Source: Myxococcales bacterium
GTDB taxonomy: Bacteria; Myxococcota_A; Polyangia; Polyangiales; Polyangiaceae
NCBI GenBank assembly: GCA_903642325.1
Contig: CAHJWM010000008.1
Coordinates: 1-64,000, forward strand
Length of the DNA: 64,000 nucleotides
Direction: 5' to 3'
Below, piece by piece: positions 36,777 through 45,760 of this stretch. Made by a program: the position numbers and the translations under genes. The notes beneath the pieces are model-generated. The model did no database searches and was not told the origin of the DNA. It saw only the letters and a program-made list of their open reading frames with translations. Numbering within the stretch: the stretch's first letter is position 1; each line of letters opens with the position of its first letter.

Positions 36777-37516
36777 ACTTTTCCTCGTAGCGCCGTCGCG
36801 GCGTTTTTGATCGAAACTAGGTACTCTTCTGCAAGTCGGGACTGATCGGCGGCCGTGACCCTGGAGCGCAGCGTGTTCTCGGCCGAGCTCAACGCGCTTC
36901 GGACCATCTCGCCGGTGAGGCCCTCGCGGGCCGCCTTGAGCTCTTGCTTGATCAACATCTGCGCGTCGCGCTCCATACGTGCGCGCTTGTCCTTGGCTTC
37001 GGCCAGGATGCGCTTCCGCTCGTTTTCACCGGAGGCACGCATATCGAAACGAACGCGCTCGATCTCTTGGTCGAGATTGGCGAGTTTTTCCTGGTACTGG
37101 GCGAGCTGAGCCTCGGCCTCGCTCTTCATTTTGCCCGCCTCTTCCATCCCGCGCAAAATCGTCGTCTTTCGCGCCTTGAGCGCGTCCGAGATGGGCTTCT
37201 TGGCGAACCGAACGAGAAGCCAATAGAGGATGGCACTATTCAGCAGCATGGCCGCGAACGGAACCGGGGTGCCCTTCGGACGCCAAAGGATGCTGGGCTC
37301 GACGTCATCCCGTTCGCCCAGAAAACCGTAGAAGAAATTGTAGTCCTGGATTTGCGGCACGGCGTGCTCCGCCTCCCCCTCGGCCGTACCGGTGCCTTGT
37401 GCGGCGACTTCCGCGTGATTTGCGGCTGGTTCGTCGGCGAGGGCGAGCCCGCTGCGGGTCGCCGCGGCGACCAGAGCCAACCCCAAAAACAAAGGACGAA
37501 GAAGCTTGGCGCGCAT
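36773..37516 (-). CDS. atpF: ATP synthase F0 subunit b with N-terminal signal peptide
   Basis: A 247-residue peripheral stalk subunit, longer than the usual 155-170. The extra N-terminal part looks like a cleavable signal peptide (LFLGLALVAAATRSGLALA) plus about 60 polar residues. The membrane helix (AAMLLNSAILYWLLVRFAKKPISDAL, about residues 88-113) and long charged coiled coil follow. A b subunit with a signal peptide would place its N-terminus in the periplasm, as known for some delta-like bacteria. It overlaps atpH (ATGA), and its own start touches the end of the b' gene. Confidence 0.93.
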   Translation of the reverse strand: MRAKLLRPLFLGLALVAAATRSGLALADEPAANHAEVAAQGTGTAEGEAEHAVPQIQDYNFFYGFLGERDDVEPSILWRPKGTPVPFAAMLLNSAILYWLLVRFAKKPISDALKARKTTILRGMEEAGKMKSEAEAQLAQYQEKLANLDQEIERVRFDMRASGENERKRILAEAKDKRARMERDAQMLIKQELKAAREGLTGEMVRSALSSAENTLRSRVTAADQSRLAEEYLVSIKNAATALRGKV

Positions 37517-38019
37517 CAGTTGACTCCCTGCCCCACGACCCGCTCCACGATCATTTGCGCGACTCGCTCGGACTCGGCGCCTACCGATACGCGGATCGAA
37601 TTGACCTCGGCCTCGATTTTGCGTCGTCCGTCCTCGACGATGCGAGCAGTAGCGTCACGCGCTTCACGAAGGATTTCGGCCTCGACCTTACTCGTTTCGG
37701 AGCGCAACACCTCGCGCTCCTCGGACGCCACCTGCTGCACGCGCTCGAGCTCTTTCTCGTACCGCCGTAGGAGCTCGCCCGCTTTTTCTTGTAGCTCGCG
37801 CGCCGTTCTGCGCGCCCCCTCGGTGCGTTCTTCGCGCAAGGCGAACACTTTGAGCACGGGCTCGAAAAGGAGCGGCTTCAGCACCACAATCAGCACCGCG
37901 AATAAGACGATCTGCAAGAGCACGGAGCGATCGAAGTCGAGCGGGACACCGCCGGCCATGGCTCGCATCGCACCTTCGAGCGTGCACCCTGCAGTTGCTC
38001 CAACCAGTTCTAAAACCAT
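37516..38019 (-). CDS. atpF': ATP synthase F0 subunit b' (second b-type subunit)
   Basis: A 167-residue b-type subunit. One membrane helix (FDRSVLLQIVLFAVLIVVLKPLLFEP, about residues 28-53) is followed by a long charged coiled coil (LREERTEGARRTARELQEKAGELL onward). It forms a b/b' heterodimeric stalk with atpF. ATG 38019 was chosen. The frame is open to 38103, but the added residues are basic and unlike the family. The stop overlaps the next gene's start by one base. No atpB or atpE lies upstream; folK is next. Confidence 0.88.
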   Translation of the reverse strand: MVLELVGATAGCTLEGAMRAMAGGVPLDFDRSVLLQIVLFAVLIVVLKPLLFEPVLKVFALREERTEGARRTARELQEKAGELLRRYEKELERVQQVASEEREVLRSETSKVEAEILREARDATARIVEDGRRKIEAEVNSIRVSVGAESERVAQMIVERVVGQGVN

Positions 38020-38175
38020 GCTTGATCCAACCTCGAGCCCATGTTGGAGCCGATTCCGCAGCCGCCGGAATGTGCGAAACAAGGGCGAAATTCGCGTGCG
38101 CACTCATCAGGCGCGCGCGGCTCGTACCATCTTGGTGACGGTGTGTCTAGACCGGCGCCGGCGTAGGTCTGAGCG

Positions 38176-38685
38176 TCATTCCAGCCAACCTGCACGAGTA
38201 CCGGGCTGTTCCCGGACCTCCGTCCGGTCGACGGACAACGCAATGTCGGCATATGACCGGCCCGTGGTCGGGTCGGCGGCGTCCGGCATCACATCCAGCA
38301 AGGGTAGCAGCGCGAAGGCTCGCCGGGTCAGCTCAGGGTGCGGGACGACGAGCCCGGGCGAGCGGACCTTCCGGCGGACGATGAACAACAGATCCAGGTC
38401 GAGGGTACGTGGGCCCCAACGTTCTCGGCGCTCGCGACCGCAGGCTCGCTCGATACTCAATTGCAGCTGGAGCAGAGTGAACGGGCTCAGCCGAGTCTTG
38501 AGACGAACCGCAGCGTTCAGGTAGGTGGGCTGCGGGGGGCCGAGCGGAGCACTCTCGTATAGGGCAGAAATGGCCGCTATCTCCGAGTGGAGGCGCAATT
38601 GCCGGACGGCCTCGCGAAAATGTCCGACGCGGTCGCCGAGGTTCGAGCCAAGGCCCAGCACGCAATCGAGGCCGGGAACGAGCAC
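38176..38685 (-). CDS. folK: 2-amino-4-hydroxy-6-hydroxymethyldihydropteridine pyrophosphokinase
   Basis: HPPK transfers pyrophosphate from ATP to hydroxymethyl-dihydropterin, making the substrate of FolP. Signature regions are VLGLGSNLGDRVGHFREAV, YESAPLGPPQPTYLNAAV, ERACGRERRERWGPRTLDLDLL (catalytic Arg and metal Asp pair) and VPHPELTRRAFALLPLLDV. The start is ambiguous. GTG 38685 gives 169 residues, near the family's usual 160; ATG 38793 would add 36 residues with no counterpart. It is upstream of, and probably transcribed separately from, the ATP synthase genes. folP is 22 kb away. Confidence 0.92.
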   Translation of the reverse strand: MLVPGLDCVLGLGSNLGDRVGHFREAVRQLRLHSEIAAISALYESAPLGPPQPTYLNAAVRLKTRLSPFTLLQLQLSIERACGRERRERWGPRTLDLDLLFIVRRKVRSPGLVVPHPELTRRAFALLPLLDVMPDAADPTTGRSYADIALSVDRTEVREQPGTRAGWLE

Positions 38686-38956
38686 CTGCGCACGATAGCA
38701 GCGCGAGCGGGTTGCGAGCCACCGGAAGCTGCCGTAGGCGATATCGGTGTTCGGTTTGAACGGCGGCGAGTGGTTGCTAGTGGCATTCGTCACCGTGATG
38801 GTCGTCTCGGCGCGCTACTGGCCCGCCTTCGGCGAGCGCATTGCGGTCCGTCTTAGCGGGGCCGAAGCGGACCCGGAGCCCGGGCATAAGCCGAATACGA
38901 GCAACGTTCCTCGTGAGTAGCCGCGCCCTCGGCTCGTCCGCTACACTCTCGCCGTA

Positions 38957-41368
38957 GTGACGTCCCAGCTCGAGGCCGGCGGAGACACCGGCAACAACGA
39001 GGATGGCGGCTCGCTCATTTTCGTGAGCGACGCCTCGGCCGAAGCCGAACGTCTAACGACCGCTTTGCGCGGCCGCGGCTACCCGGTGATCGACGTTCCA
39101 CTCGGACTGCTCGTGAGCCGGGTCGCGGTGCAGCGTCCCTCGCTGATCTTGTGCGATGCCGACGCCCCAGCCGCCGTCGAGACCATCCAGCGTGTGCGTG
39201 AGCTCCCGGGAGGCAATCGCATCGACGTGCTGTTCTTGGGCGAGCCAGGGCGCGCCGTCGACAAGCACGCCGGCGCCTTGCAGCAGGAGGCGAGCGGCGT
39301 GTTCGTGCGGCCGGTCGATGATTTCATTCTGCTACGAAAAGTCGAGGCGCTGATCGGCGCGCCCAGCGGTCGGCTCGACTTCAACGCGCGCATGTCGCCG
39401 GTCAACCGAGCGCCGGTGCTGGTGGCGGCGACCCGACGACCCTATCGTTACGAGGCGAATAAATCAGCGCGCGAGACGCCCTCGTATCCGGCCGCGTCCG
39501 CGGCCGCGCTTCCCTTAGCCACGAGCCCCGGCACGGAAGCCGAAGCTTCGGGCCCGCGGCGCCTGGAACAGGAGCTAGAGACCCATCCCCGGTCGAGCCG
39601 GCCCGGCGCGCCGCATTCCTCTCGCGCTGAGCTGCCTCAGTCTCGTCTGAGCCCAGGTTTGGAATCTCTGCTCGCCACTGCGGAACGGCGCGTGCGCGCC
39701 ATCCGAAATTCCTCGATACCGCCGGTAGACCGGCTCTCGCCGGAAGCGGAGCTCGAAGCGATTTTGCCGGCGGACGTGCTCGACGCACTGGACGAGCCGC
39801 TCGACTTCGAGGATGAGGATGACGACCCCGATAGCGCCGTCGGAACCAACAACGGCTCCGACGGCGACCCGGGATCTCGCTCCGGCAGCAAAACCACCGG
39901 TGGAGGCGCGGCCACGAGTAGCGGCATTGCCAGCGCAGGCCGCTCCGATGCTGGGTTGCCGGTGAATGAAGCCCGGGAAAGAACTGCCTCCGCCGCTAGC
40001 GGTAGCGGCGATTCTGCATCGAATCGCAAAGACCCCATACCGCCGCGGGTCACCGAGCCGCCCCTCACGCCGCCCCAGCACGCTGCGCGGATGCCGAGTG
40101 AAGGGCCCGGGGGAGCACCGATGGAAGAGTCGATCCTGAGTCGTCCTACGAACGCGGGTGCAACGTCGCACGACGCCACGGACCCACCGCCCAGCGTGGT
40201 GCCGGCCTCCGATGCCGCCGCGCGTATGTCGACTGCACCGCCAGGCGTGCGGCGGTTCGGTGCGGGTGCCGACCCGAAGTTTTCGACGATCGCGCAGCCG
40301 AGCGCCATGCGCGAGCCGCAACTCGAAATTCCCGCGTCCGTGGCGGCGGGCGACGCCGTGCGAGCCTTCGCTAGAGTGGTGCGCGCGCGCTACACCGGCG
40401 CTCTCGCATTCGAGGATACGACCGGCATCCGCCGCGTCTTGTTTCGTGATGGAGATTTCGTAACGGCGGCGTCGGGCGCGGAGGGCGAGTCCCTGGTCGC
40501 TTTTTTGACGCAGCGCGGTGATTTGGCAAGCGATGTTGCGGCGCGTATTGGCCGCAAGCTGCCCCAATTCGGCCGTCACGCGGGCGCCGCACTGATAGCG
40601 CAGGGCCATCTCCGTCAGGACGACTTGTGGCCCGTGTTACGCGCGCATGCCGAATGGCTGGTGGGCCGCATCGTTCGGATGCAGAGCGGCGGCGTAGGCC
40701 TGGAAGCCGATGTGCCATTGCGCATGCAAGCGGAGCCCGCAGTGTTCGGCGGCGCCACCGGTGCCGAGGTCCTACTTGAAATCGTGCGCCGGGCGGTGCC
40801 GCCAGAGGAGGCCCTGCAACGCCTGGGGGGAGCCACCGCGGTCTTGCAGCGGGGCGAAACGCCGGCCCTACTCGGCGAATGCGCGATGTCGGACGCCGAA
40901 GCGGAGATCGTGCGCTCGATCACCGAAGAACCGGTCAACGATGCGGTGCGCCGCGCGGGCGACAAGGACTTTACCTCTGCATTGTACGTACTCGTGGAAC
41001 TGTCCGTACTCGGCTTATCCAGCGCTGAAAAGCGACGCGCCCCCGACGCGAAACCAAAACCTGGCCAGTCCGACCCCCTCGATCACGCCGCACTACGCGC
41101 GCGCATCCTCGCCCGCAAGGCACTCACTGAAGAGGGCGACTATTTTGCCCTACTGGGCGTGGCGCGCAGCGCGACCAGCTACGATATTCGTCGCGCGTAC
41201 GCGACGCTGAAAGACGAGTACGACCCCGCCCGCATCCTCACACGGGAGACGCTCGACTTGCGTGATGAGGTGGAGCTCATCTCGGAAGTGCTGAGCGAGG
41301 CTGTAGAAATTCTGGAGGACGACCTGCGGCGCGAGCGCTACCGACGGGCTCTCGACGCGAACCCTTGA
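38957..41368 (+). CDS. Receiver-like / DUF4388 / J-like multidomain protein
   Basis: An 803-residue protein starting at GTG 38957. Residues about 18-140 resemble a response-regulator receiver (LIFVSDASAEAERLTTAL, LILCDADAPA, VFVRPVDDFILLRKVEAL). A long Ser/Pro/Gly/Asp-rich linker follows (about 145-455). A DUF4388/PATAN-like domain occupies about 460-620 (VVRARYTGALAFEDTTGIRRVLFRDGDFV). The C-terminal 75 residues resemble a J-domain (DYFALLGVARSATSYDIRRAYATLKDEY) but lack the HPD tripeptide needed to stimulate Hsp70. This composition is typical of myxobacterial signalling proteins; the function is unknown. Confidence 0.8.
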   Translation: MTSQLEAGGDTGNNEDGGSLIFVSDASAEAERLTTALRGRGYPVIDVPLGLLVSRVAVQRPSLILCDADAPAAVETIQRVRELPGGNRIDVLFLGEPGRAVDKHAGALQQEASGVFVRPVDDFILLRKVEALIGAPSGRLDFNARMSPVNRAPVLVAATRRPYRYEANKSARETPSYPAASAAALPLATSPGTEAEASGPRRLEQELETHPRSSRPGAPHSSRAELPQSRLSPGLESLLATAERRVRAIRNSSIPPVDRLSPEAELEAILPADVLDALDEPLDFEDEDDDPDSAVGTNNGSDGDPGSRSGSKTTGGGAATSSGIASAGRSDAGLPVNEARERTASAASGSGDSASNRKDPIPPRVTEPPLTPPQHAARMPSEGPGGAPMEESILSRPTNAGATSHDATDPPPSVVPASDAAARMSTAPPGVRRFGAGADPKFSTIAQPSAMREPQLEIPASVAAGDAVRAFARVVRARYTGALAFEDTTGIRRVLFRDGDFVTAASGAEGESLVAFLTQRGDLASDVAARIGRKLPQFGRHAGAALIAQGHLRQDDLWPVLRAHAEWLVGRIVRMQSGGVGLEADVPLRMQAEPAVFGGATGAEVLLEIVRRAVPPEEALQRLGGATAVLQRGETPALLGECAMSDAEAEIVRSITEEPVNDAVRRAGDKDFTSALYVLVELSVLGLSSAEKRRAPDAKPKPGQSDPLDHAALRARILARKALTEEGDYFALLGVARSATSYDIRRAYATLKDEYDPARILTRETLDLRDEVELISEVLSEAVEILEDDLRRERYRRALDANP

Positions 41369-41403
41369 GCGAATCGCACTGGCGAGCGGCAAGAGCGGCG
41401 GTG

Positions 41404-43920
41404 CTACTCCGCGGCGCTGCTCGTGGACGAGTCGAGCACATCGCATTCCAGCGTGTCGCCCTCGACCGACAGCAGCAGAACGCTTTTTGGGCTGAGCTCG
41501 CCGCGCAGTATCTTCTCCGCGAGCGGCGCTTCGACGAGCCGCGCGATGGTGCGCTTCATGGGACGAGCGCCGAGCGTAGGGTCGAAGCCGCCGTGGTCGA
41601 GCAGGAACTCCACGACCTCTGGCCCAAAGTCGAGGCGTAGGCCGCGCTGCGCCGAGAGCGCGCGGCTCACGCCGTCCAGTAGGCGCCGTGCGATCTCGCG
41701 GACCTCGTCGCGACCGAGCGGTGCGAAGACCAACACTTCGTCGATCCGGTTGTACAGCTCGGGGGCGAGCGAGCTGCGCGCGGCCGCGACGACCCGCTGC
41801 TCCAAGTCCGCGCGGTCCTGCTCGTCATTGCCAAACCCGACACGCCGCCGCGGCAGGCTTCCGCTCTCTTCGGCGCCCAGGTTCGAGGTCATCACGATGA
41901 CGGTGTTCGTGAAATCGACGGTGCGGCCTCGACCGTCAGTGAGTCGCCCCTCATCGAAAACTGCCAGAAAGGAGGTGAGCACGTCTGGGTGAGCTTTCTC
42001 GAGCTCGTCGAGCAATATCACTTGATAGGGGCGTCGGCGAACGGCTTCCGTCAACTGTCCCCCGGCTTCGTGCCCGACGTACCCAGGCGGCGCGCCAATC
42101 AAACGCGCGATGGAGTGCGGCTCGGCGAACTCGGACAGATCGACGCGGGTCAGCGCGGTGTCGCAGTGAAACAGAACCTCTGCGATGGCCTTGGCCGTTT
42201 CTGTTTTGCCTACGCCGGTGGGACCGAGCAGCAGGAACGTGCCGATCGGACGGCGGGAGCCGAGACCGGCCGCGTTTCGCCGCAAAATCCGGGCGATGCG
42301 ACGAATTTGCGAACCGTGGCCGACTACGCGCTCGGCAAGGATCTCTTCCAAGCGCAGCATGCGGTCGCCGTCCGCTTCCAATAAGCGATCCACGGGCATG
42401 TCAGCGAGCTCGGCCACGACCTCTGCCACGCTCTCGGCGGTCACCTCGGGGCGCCCGCGACGACGCGTGCGTGCCCCCGCGAGATCTAGGATCGACACGG
42501 CCTTGTCGGGCAATGCGCGACCGGGCAGGTAGCGCACCGACCAACCGACACCGAGCGCCATTGCCTCGGTTTGATAACGGACTTGATGGTGGGCTTCGAG
42601 TCTTGGCCTCAGGGCGTCGACGATCAAATACGCTTCTTCGCGACTCGGCTGCTCGACTTCTACGAGCGAGAATCGGCGCGCGAGGCCCGCATCCGCGGCC
42701 AACGCCTTCTGGAAATCTTCCGGCGTGGTAGCGCCGATGCAAGGTAACTCCCCTCGCGAAAATGCGAGCTTCAGCTCCGAGGCGATTTCTTCTGCGGCCT
42801 CACCCACGAACAGCTGATGAATTTCGTCGAAGAAGATCACGATGCGACCCTTGGCGGCGAGCACCTCTTTTCGCAACGCCGCCACGCGCGAGGCGAGCGC
42901 GCCACGCACGCCCGTTCCCGCCACGAGCTCGCTTACCGGGACTTGCACGATCACGCGATCGTCTAGCGACAGTACGTCTTCTGCGCTCGCGATACGCTGC
43001 GCGAGCCCACGCACGATGCTGGTCTTGCCGACCCCGGCAATGCCAACCAAGCAGGGATTATTGCCCTCGCGTTTGGCCAGCACATCCAGGGCTTGTTCGA
43101 TCACCGCGTCGCGGCCTACCACCGGGTCGAGCTCGCCGCGCGCCGCGGCCAACGTGAGGTTACGACCCAGGCTCGTGAGCGTCGGGAATTTCTGCGCGTC
43201 GAGCTCGAAGCGCTCCAGTGCGTCGACTTCTTTCTGCGCCACCTTCGCGACCGGCGGCGTAGGTACGGCCCGCGTGAGGGTGACACGTTGGGCCCCTGCT
43301 GGCAGCGCCATCACCGGCACGACCACGCCCGCTCCCCGGGGCTCCGAGCCCGCACGGGCCTCATGGTTCGAGCGCGGCTCCGCCGTGGGCAGCTCTTCGC
43401 CACCCTGCAGTTTGCGGGGCGGCGGATAGAGCGGCACTCGGATGGCGGTCGCTGCGCGACGCGGCGCGGGGGGGGCTTCACGGGGCGGTTCTACGGGGGA
43501 CGCGCGCCGGCGTCCGACGAGGCCGAGGCCAACTTGCACGGCTTGCGTGCGCAGCCGGGCGATATCGATGCCGATGCCTTCGAGAGCACGCCGCGCCGCG
43601 CTGCGGGGCTCGCTCATCATGGCCACGAGCAGGTGCACCGCCGCGGCTTCGGGCTCGCCCATGCGGCCAGCGATATCGCGCGCCCGCTGCAGGCACACGA
43701 GCACGGGATCCTCGAGCTCTTCATCGACGCCGCGGATCGCGCGCAGCAACTCCTCGACTCCCAGCTTGCGCTCTCGGAGCAAATCGCAGCCGGGGTTCGG
43801 GCGTGCGCTGATTGCCGCCAACAAGTGAGCGCTCGAAGTGCGTTCTTTCTGTTGCTGCGCAAGCTCGTCCGCGATCCGTTTTACCAAAGCGAGCTCAGAC
43901 TCGAAGCGGGCACCGGTCAT
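41404..43920 (-). CDS. ClpA/ClpC-like double-AAA+ unfoldase
   Basis: An 838-residue Hsp100 protein. An N-terminal Clp repeat domain (about 1-140; TSSAHLLAAISARP, AAVHLLVAMMSEP) is followed by a Pro/Arg-rich linker. D1 has Walker A GIAGVGKTS and Walker B IVIFFDEIH. D2 has Walker A GPTGVGKTE and Walker B VILLDELEKAHPD, with LYNRIDEVLVF and RPMKRTI downstream. There is no ClpB-type middle domain. VGFG in D2, where ClpC has its ClpP-binding VGF loop, suggests it can dock to ClpP. ATG 43920 (MTGARFESE) is the expected start; the frame stays open to 44190. Distinct N-domain spacing makes it a divergent paralogue. Confidence 0.9.
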   Translation of the reverse strand: MTGARFESELALVKRIADELAQQQKERTSSAHLLAAISARPNPGCDLLRERKLGVEELLRAIRGVDEELEDPVLVCLQRARDIAGRMGEPEAAAVHLLVAMMSEPRSAARRALEGIGIDIARLRTQAVQVGLGLVGRRRASPVEPPREAPPAPRRAATAIRVPLYPPPRKLQGGEELPTAEPRSNHEARAGSEPRGAGVVVPVMALPAGAQRVTLTRAVPTPPVAKVAQKEVDALERFELDAQKFPTLTSLGRNLTLAAARGELDPVVGRDAVIEQALDVLAKREGNNPCLVGIAGVGKTSIVRGLAQRIASAEDVLSLDDRVIVQVPVSELVAGTGVRGALASRVAALRKEVLAAKGRIVIFFDEIHQLFVGEAAEEIASELKLAFSRGELPCIGATTPEDFQKALAADAGLARRFSLVEVEQPSREEAYLIVDALRPRLEAHHQVRYQTEAMALGVGWSVRYLPGRALPDKAVSILDLAGARTRRRGRPEVTAESVAEVVAELADMPVDRLLEADGDRMLRLEEILAERVVGHGSQIRRIARILRRNAAGLGSRRPIGTFLLLGPTGVGKTETAKAIAEVLFHCDTALTRVDLSEFAEPHSIARLIGAPPGYVGHEAGGQLTEAVRRRPYQVILLDELEKAHPDVLTSFLAVFDEGRLTDGRGRTVDFTNTVIVMTSNLGAEESGSLPRRRVGFGNDEQDRADLEQRVVAAARSSLAPELYNRIDEVLVFAPLGRDEVREIARRLLDGVSRALSAQRGLRLDFGPEVVEFLLDHGGFDPTLGARPMKRTIARLVEAPLAEKILRGELSPKSVLLLSVEGDTLECDVLDSSTSSAAE

Positions 43921-43976
43921 CACCGTGCGGTTTGCCCGGATTCGGAAAAAGGGCCAACTTTTCCACTGTTTGAGCC

Positions 43977-45128
43977 TCAACGGGCGAATACTCGTCGGCC
44001 TTTCAGGTAGTCCCACACCTGCAGCTCGTGGGCGCCGCCCACGGCAACCAAGGGCTCGAAGCCTGAGATGGCCAAGTTTTTGGCTTCTGTCACCGCTCTC
44101 GACCAATCCTCCCCTTCCGGCGCGCTCGTGGCCGGAAGCTCGCTTTCGAAACGAGGCTGGCCTCCGTAGTCGGTCACGAGCAGCGACCAACGACGAGGCA
44201 CCCCGAGCTTTGGGGAGCTAACCAAAACGAAAGCCAGAGAATCGGTGTTGCTCGCCGCTGCATAGGGCGCCGCGGGAAGTCGGAACTGAGCGAGCACCGG
44301 CAGGCCAAGAGTGAGCCTCAGATGCACCACGTCTCCGAGACGATTCACAGAAAACAGCTCGTCGAGGCGGCTGGCGGGCAGTAAGCGAAACGGCTCGGGA
44401 AAGCCCGGAGGAAGCTCGAGCTCGACGTGCCGGCCACGCGGCGCATAGCGCGCAATGCCTCGAGCCGTACGGCACACGAACGCTCCGTCCCGCAGTAGGC
44501 CGATGGTCGTCCCGCAGCCGAACATCGGAATTCGAGCCTCGATGGGCAGGAACGCGCCGCCTTCGCCCTCGAACGGGTAGCGGTAGAGCTCGGGGTCCGT
44601 GCTCGCGTACACATAAAAATATCGTGGGTCTTCCAGATCGGGGAACAGGCCCGAGCCCGGAAAAAATGTGACATGCGGAAAGTTGGTGGGAGTGCGCGCG
44701 CGCGGCGCGAAGCGAACGCCGCCGGCAGTGCCCAGCGCGAAAAGCGCACCATCACTAGCCTGCGCCACGGCGCGGACGCCTGCGAGCGCGGTCTCGACCA
44801 ACGTCTCCCCCTGCGTCGTATCGCGAAGTATTACCTCGTTCGACGCAGCTTGCAGCATTCGGCCCGGGCCGAATGCGAGGCGAGGCGCCGCGTCGCTTGG
44901 CGGACTAATTTCGAGTTTCTGTTCGTGCACCGAGCGCAGAGTTTGGGCGACGGCCGATGCCGCGAGCGCCGCGCTCCTTCTTTCTTGAGACACGCTCGAG
45001 CGAGCGAGGTCGGCATGCTGTTGTCCTTTGCGCCGTTCCGGGTTCGTTTTGTTGCGCCCGCAGGCGACGCTCTGTGCGAGCCAAAAACATACCCAGATTA
45101 GCCGGCGGATTGTGTGCGCCATGGGCAT
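43977..45128 (-). CDS. Lipoprotein with repeated beta-strand (propeller-like) region
   Basis: A 383-residue protein. The signal sequence is MPMAHTIRRLIWVCFWLAQSVAC with lipobox SVAC. A polar helical stretch (about 25-75) precedes repeats of about 40-50 residues with patterns such as SDGALFALGTAGGVRFAP, RDGAFVCRTARGIARYAP and FEPLVAVGGAHELQVWDY, suggesting a beta-propeller. No enzyme motif. It is likely anchored at the outer membrane. Divergent from the next lipoprotein gene with only 13 bp between starts, so promoters must overlap the coding regions. Function unknown. Confidence 0.65.
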   Translation of the reverse strand: MPMAHTIRRLIWVCFWLAQSVACGRNKTNPERRKGQQHADLARSSVSQERRSAALAASAVAQTLRSVHEQKLEISPPSDAAPRLAFGPGRMLQAASNEVILRDTTQGETLVETALAGVRAVAQASDGALFALGTAGGVRFAPRARTPTNFPHVTFFPGSGLFPDLEDPRYFYVYASTDPELYRYPFEGEGGAFLPIEARIPMFGCGTTIGLLRDGAFVCRTARGIARYAPRGRHVELELPPGFPEPFRLLPASRLDELFSVNRLGDVVHLRLTLGLPVLAQFRLPAAPYAAASNTDSLAFVLVSSPKLGVPRRWSLLVTDYGGQPRFESELPATSAPEGEDWSRAVTEAKNLAISGFEPLVAVGGAHELQVWDYLKGRRVFAR

Positions 45129-45141
45129 GGTGGTACGTTAA

Positions 45142-45690
45142 ATGCCGCGAGGAACCGCGGCGCAAGCACAAATGTTTCTGACAAGGTTCGGCAATCATCA
45201 CCGCGCAGGGCTCATCATGTTGCTTCTTTGCGAGCTGGGCGGCTGCAATCGCTTCACGCGCACCAAGCAATGCCGCACGTTGATCGCCCAGGTGAACCCC
45301 ACGCTCGACGAAGTCGCGACCCTCACCGGTACGGGTGGTGCGGGCGGTGGCCCAGCCGGCGCCGGCCCGCTCGGTGCCGGCGGAACGCGCGGCGCGCCGG
45401 TACGGAGCGGACCGCCTGCCAGCGCGTATCTTGCCGCAGCGGGGCGGTACGAACGCCTTGCCAAGCAACTTGGGCCGATGGAGTTCGCGAGTGAAGACAT
45501 GGCCAGAAGTGTGGCCGAATACGCAAGCGTGCTCGGCGCAGGCGCGCAAGCTCTACGCGTCCTAGCGGCGGGCATCGACAACGACAATCACGGAGAAATT
45601 GAGAGGGCCATCCGCGATCTCGACCGCTTGTCCGCGCGCGAACGCGCAGCCCTGAACCGCATCGACTCCTGGTGCCAGCCCGGCGGCTAG
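45142..45690 (+). CDS. Hypothetical lipoprotein with Gly/Ala-rich linker
   Basis: A 182-residue protein. A hydrophobic segment ends in lipobox ELGGC (cysteine about residue 35), which fits a lipoprotein if translation starts at ATG 45172 (MFLTRFGNHH) rather than 45142. A linker of Gly, Ala and Pro (about 60-92) precedes a helical C-terminal region containing YERLAKQLGPMEF and VAEYASVLGAGAQALRVL. No family recognised. It ends just before a strong bidirectional hairpin. Confidence 0.6.
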   Translation: MPRGTAAQAQMFLTRFGNHHRAGLIMLLLCELGGCNRFTRTKQCRTLIAQVNPTLDEVATLTGTGGAGGGPAGAGPLGAGGTRGAPVRSGPPASAYLAAAGRYERLAKQLGPMEFASEDMARSVAEYASVLGAGAQALRVLAAGIDNDNHGEIERAIRDLDRLSARERAALNRIDSWCQPGG

Positions 45691-45729
45691 TGCCGCGCGT
45701 CTGAATTCATGTGATGTATTTCGCCTGAG

Positions 45730-45759
45730 TGGCGCGCACCAGTCGCGGCGTGCGCGCCA
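45730..45759. terminator. Bidirectional intrinsic terminator
   Basis: A perfect 10-bp stem: TGGCGCGCAC (45730-45739) pairs with GTGCGCGCCA (45750-45759) across a 10-nt loop. It lies between convergent genes ending at 45690 and 45761. A run of six Ts follows on the plus side at about 45776-45781, inside the end of the neighbouring gene. Confidence 0.75.
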
Positions 45760-45760
45760 T

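Noticed and set aside
36944-38524. Plus-strand frame of 526 codons across the ATP synthase genes
   Set aside because: It is a shadow of atpF, b' and folK, whose protein families are unambiguous on the minus strand.
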